NCBI GenBank assembly: GCA_039026555.1
Contig: JBCCMB010000102.1
Location: 1 to 10,025 of the forward strand
DNA from: JBCCMB01 sp039026555
Lineage (GTDB): Bacteria > Pseudomonadota > Alphaproteobacteria > Caulobacterales > Hyphomonadaceae
Direction of reading: 5' to 3'
Length of the DNA stretch: 10,025 nucleotides
The notes under the pieces were generated by a model, which was given only the letters and a program-made list of their open reading frames with translations, did not search any database and was not told the origin of the DNA. The translations under genes and the position numbers were made by a program. The stretch's first letter is position 1; every line of letters begins with the position of its first letter. Below, one piece after another: positions 7,509 through 10,025 of the stretch.

Positions 7509-8657
7509 ATGTCGGCAATTGGGAAGCCCTTTGCGGGCGCCAGTCAAAGCCTATCGTCCGATAGAGGCGCGTATGAGCTGATCGGCGCGCCTTTGAGTCT
7601 GTATTCGGGAAAGGCGCGCGCCTATCTGCGTTGGAAAGGCGTGCAATTCTCCGAGCGATTGTCCACCCGAGACGTCTATCAAAACGAAATTTTGCCCAAG
7701 ATCGGTTGGCCAGTCATTCCAGTTCTTATCGATCCGGACGGCGTTTATGTGCAAGACACCTCGGCTATTATCGATCACGTCGAGGCGGCGGTAGGCGGCG
7801 CGTCCGTTTATCCCGACGGCCCGGTTCAAAAGCTCGCGGCTCTGTTGCTTGAGCTTTATGGCGATGAATGGCTGGTGCTGCCGGCTATGTTGTATCGCTG
7901 GCGCGATAATGAGGACTGGGTCTATGGCGAGTTTGGCCGCACGGCCGCTCCGGACGCGACGCCCGAGGAACAGATGGAGATCGGGCGGTCCAGCGGTCAG
8001 CGATTTAAGAGCACGCTGCCAATTTTGGGTGTGACGGATGACACAATTCCAGGCGTTGAAGCCCATTATGAAGGCTTTTTGGCGGATTTTTCGGCGCATC
8101 TGCGCCAGCACCCCTTCTTGTTTGGATCGCGGCCGTCCATCGGCGATTTCGGATTGATCGGGCCGCTTTACGCTCATTTGTATCGTGATCCGGCGTCCGG
8201 CGAGCTTATGAAGCGCCTCGCGCCAGAAGTTGCGGAATGGGTTGAACGTTGTCATTGGCCGCCCGAGCCTTTGTTGGGTGAGTTCTTAGGCGACGATCTC
8301 GTGCCGGACACGCTTCTGCCGATCTTGGCGCGGCAGATGGCGGAGCAGTTACCCTCTCTTCTGGAAAGCTATTCGGCTTTTGTTACGTGGGCTGATGGAA
8401 AAAGCTATGGAGAACAGATGCCTAGAGCGCTTGGCGCGCACGCGTTTTCTATTGGTGGGCGCGAAGGCGAGCGGGCGTCGCTCACCTTTTCCTTGTGGAT
8501 GCTGCAACGGGCTTTGGACCATTATTGGAGCTTAGAGGGCGAAGATCGTCTTGCGGCCGACGCGTTCCTCGATCAGATCGGCGCGAGCGTTCTAACGACG
8601 CTCCAATGGCCGCGACGCCTGGACCGTTTAAACCACAAGCTTTGCTTGACGGATTAG
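7509..8657 (+). CDS. Glutathione S-transferase-like protein with C-terminal extension
   Basis: Cytoplasmic protein of 382 residues, against about 200-230 for ordinary GSTs. Residues about 22-95 form the thioredoxin-like N-terminal domain: APLSLYSGKARAYLRWKG, the cis-proline in WPVIPVLID (Pro71), and the gamma-glutamyl-binding DTS (83-85). The catalytic region offers Tyr32/Ser33 rather than a Cys-Pro pair. Residues about 105-250 form the helical GST domain, with the N-capping box SIGD (210-213) in RPSIGDFGLIGPLYAHLYRDP. Residues about 255-382 are an extra, mostly helical domain (LPILARQMAEQLPSLLESY; LSFSLWMLQ-like region; WPRRLDRLNH end) that I recognise from similar long proteobacterial proteins but cannot assign a role. 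Enzyme activity and substrate are unknown. It stands alone on the + strand; no terminator with a T run follows. Confidence 0.85.
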   Translation: MSAIGKPFAGASQSLSSDRGAYELIGAPLSLYSGKARAYLRWKGVQFSERLSTRDVYQNEILPKIGWPVIPVLIDPDGVYVQDTSAIIDHVEAAVGGASVYPDGPVQKLAALLLELYGDEWLVLPAMLYRWRDNEDWVYGEFGRTAAPDATPEEQMEIGRSSGQRFKSTLPILGVTDDTIPGVEAHYEGFLADFSAHLRQHPFLFGSRPSIGDFGLIGPLYAHLYRDPASGELMKRLAPEVAEWVERCHWPPEPLLGEFLGDDLVPDTLLPILARQMAEQLPSLLESYSAFVTWADGKSYGEQMPRALGAHAFSIGGREGERASLTFSLWMLQRALDHYWSLEGEDRLAADAFLDQIGASVLTTLQWPRRLDRLNHKLCLTD

Positions 8658-8825
8658 CGCGTCCGCGCGGTGGCGAAGTCGCCAACGTGACATTACTAAA
8701 TTGAAATCTTGGCCACTCGTGAGATTGCGCACGACTATGTGATAGTTTTGCAGCGACTCGAGGCCTGTGGCACTAATTGGGTCGGCTTAGGCTCTTGTTG
8801 GGCGTGTGGATAGCGGGGCGCGCAA
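8658..8825. other. Intergenic region before lipoprotein gene
   Basis: No gene is visible. The small repeat TGGCGA-AG-TCGCCA shortly after the GST-like stop has a 2-base loop and no T run, so it is not called a terminator. A TAG at 8811 in the lipoprotein frame limits how far upstream that gene can start. Confidence 0.35.
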
Positions 8826-9740
8826 TTGCGAAGGTCTTTAAGGCATAAGCTCATCGCGGCGACATGTGTCTGCATGGCGGCGGCTTGCGGCGAGGCCGAC
8901 GACGGGTCTGTCTCGGCGCCGCCAGAAGCGGAACTTGTCGCCGAAAACGAAATCGCGACCGAATTGGCGGCTGAATCCGATGGATTTACGCCCGAAACTA
9001 TCGATGACGCGCCGCCTCCAGCGCCGCCCGAAGAGCCCTTGGATACGTCCGGTTGGCTGCTTGAGCCGCCCTTTTACGCTGCGGGCGATGAACCTTTTTG
9101 GCAGCTGAGTACTTTCGATGGTTGGTTCGTTTTCCAAAGATTGGGCTTAGCCGAAATCGACGCGCCTATATTTCAACCGGAAAGCGATGGCGGCGCTCAG
9201 ATTTTCGAAACAGATCCAATCATTCTAAGGCTTGAACGCGGCGCATGCAGGCTTGCAACCGCGTCGGCGAGCTCCAGCGTCTCCGCGTCGGGTGTCTTTG
9301 ATGGCGTTGAGTATTTGGGGTGCGCATTCGCCGGCGCGCCGCCAGGAGAAGCGGTCGCTGACACCTCGCCGGTCTGGACGGACGGTTTGGCGACGTCGCT
9401 TGCGCCCATCGATGCCTGCGTCACCGCGTTTGAGGCGGCCAGCGGCGGTGAAGCGTCGGCGATTACCGCGCTTTATCCGCGTGAAGGAAATCTCACAGCC
9501 GTTGTGTTCCAATCTGCGACCGGGCGCTTAAGCGAATGCGGTGCGCCGTCATCGGGCGGCGATATTGTATTCCTGGACCCTATTGAGCCGGGGGATGCGG
9601 ATGATTGGATGGTCGGGGATATCCGGTTTCTGCGCGCGGACAACATGCCGCCGCCGGAAAATTGTCCCGACGCCGAGCCTGTCTTTGGCCGCGGCGACAA
9701 TTTGATCGGCTATTATCTGTCGCCGGAGTGCCGCCTTTAG
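8826..9740 (+). CDS. Putative Cys-rich lipoprotein, COG3650-like region, function unknown
   Basis: The open frame is bounded upstream by TAG at 8811, leaving TTG at 8826 as the best start for a 304-residue product: basic MRRSLRHK, hydrophobic LIAATCVCMAAA, then Cys21 as probable lipidation site (MAAAC; Ala at -3 is a weak lipobox). The next ATG (8874) would remove most of the signal peptide. Residues about 22-75 are an acidic, Pro/Ala-rich linker (for example PPPAPPEEP). The globular part begins with FYAAGDEPFWQLSTFDGWFVFQR, which resembles the GTEPFW-type start of COG3650 periplasmic proteins, and includes LAPIDACVTA. Six further cysteines in the mature part (141, 166, 198, 238, 280, 302) could form three disulfides, consistent with an exported protein. 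No catalytic motif is seen. The ribosome site is poor (GGGG at 8815-8818). Export is likely; lipid attachment and family membership are less certain. Confidence 0.75.
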   Translation: MRRSLRHKLIAATCVCMAAACGEADDGSVSAPPEAELVAENEIATELAAESDGFTPETIDDAPPPAPPEEPLDTSGWLLEPPFYAAGDEPFWQLSTFDGWFVFQRLGLAEIDAPIFQPESDGGAQIFETDPIILRLERGACRLATASASSSVSASGVFDGVEYLGCAFAGAPPGEAVADTSPVWTDGLATSLAPIDACVTAFEAASGGEASAITALYPREGNLTAVVFQSATGRLSECGAPSSGGDIVFLDPIEPGDADDWMVGDIRFLRADNMPPPENCPDAEPVFGRGDNLIGYYLSPECRL

Positions 9741-9756
9741 GCGCTGGGCCGAGCGT

Positions 9757-10025
9757 CTACGACCAGGGTGAATAGGTTGGATTGGGCTTGGAGGAAGCCT
9801 CGTCGTCTGATGCTGTATCCGACGCCTTGTCTGCCGCATCCGTCGAGCTTGGCGTTTCTTCCCGCAAAGCGGCGGCGCGTTCTACATCTTCCGGTACGCC
9901 TTGCACGAAAGAGCCGACGCCCGCGCCAATCGCCAATCCCGTCGAGGTCACTTTCGCGCCGGGCGCAGGACGCGCGGATGGTGTTTCGACGCCGCCGCGT
10001 TCGTTTACGCTTCCATCGGTCGCCG
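9757..10025 (-). CDS. Hypothetical protein, C-terminal fragment (cut by right edge)
   Basis: The - strand frame is open from the window end to TAG at 9757-9759, giving 88 or 89 C-terminal residues. A GTG at 9951 is an internal Val codon in this longer frame, not a supported start. The piece reads RGGVETPSARPAPGAK, then TSTGLAIGAGVGSFVQGVPEDVERAAALREETP, ending in a Ser/Asp/Ala/Lys-rich tail and TYSPWS. The polar low-complexity end suggests a disordered C-terminus. The + strand is broken by stops here, and the gene sits tail-to-tail with the lipoprotein gene only 16 bases away, both favouring a real gene. I do not recognise the family. Confidence 0.6.
   Translation of the reverse strand, partial: ATDGSVNERGGVETPSARPAPGAKVTSTGLAIGAGVGSFVQGVPEDVERAAALREETPSSTDAADKASDTASDDEASSKPNPTYSPWS

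Noticed and set aside
7430..7564. 44-codon frame starting MLERLPSLGEF ahead of the GST-like gene
   Set aside because: No ribosome binding site, overlaps the GST-like start, and no recognisable family.
8660..8700. Short inverted repeat TGGCGA-AG-TCGCCA after the GST-like gene
   Set aside because: Six-pair stem with a 2-base loop and no T run; insufficient for a terminator call.
1..10025. A new defence, mobile or RNA-based system
   Set aside because: All sizeable genes fit housekeeping metabolism or envelope families; no repeats arrays, recombinases, toxin-antitoxin pairs or structured RNA candidates were found on reading both strands.

Overview
The window looks like the chromosome of a GC-rich alphaproteobacterium. 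The gene order and protein style recall Caulobacterales, Hyphomonadales or Parvularculales; that placement is recognition of protein families, not a search result. The main content is a fatty-acid beta-oxidation cluster on the + strand (1-6100). It is followed by an unrelated stretch of single genes: a universal stress protein remnant, an OmpA/glycine-zipper lipoprotein on the - strand, a GST-fold protein, a Cys-rich lipoprotein of unknown function, and the C-terminal end of a - strand gene cut by the right edge.

Region by region: 1-1229 is the 3' two-thirds of a long acyl-CoA dehydrogenase of the DmdC-like type. 1230-1383 holds a strong GC hairpin and a near-palindrome. 1384-2550 is a second acyl-CoA dehydrogenase resembling mitochondrial LCAD, 2582-3787 a thiolase, and 3872-6100 a FadB/FadJ-type bifunctional enoyl-CoA hydratase/3-hydroxyacyl-CoA dehydrogenase, closed by a textbook terminator at 6127-6160. 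6161-6569 has no intact gene but contains the decayed C-terminal half of a universal stress protein (about 6241-6492) and the terminator of the convergent OmpA-like gene (6570-7220, -). 7509-8657 encodes the GST-like protein, 8826-9740 the lipoprotein, and 9757-10025 the - strand fragment.

Functionally, the first four genes supply every step of a beta-oxidation turn: FAD-dependent dehydrogenation (two isoenzymes), hydration, NAD-dependent oxidation and thiolysis. An acyl-CoA ligase, an electron-transfer flavoprotein and a regulator are not in the window. The later genes are not obviously linked to fatty-acid metabolism; two are envelope lipoproteins.

I see no CRISPR array, tRNA, rRNA, insertion sequence or defence system, and no convincing evidence of a new biological system. 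The most useful points beyond routine annotation are the stress-protein pseudogene, the two dehydrogenases whose catalytic bases sit at different positions, and the possible operator ahead of the second dehydrogenase.
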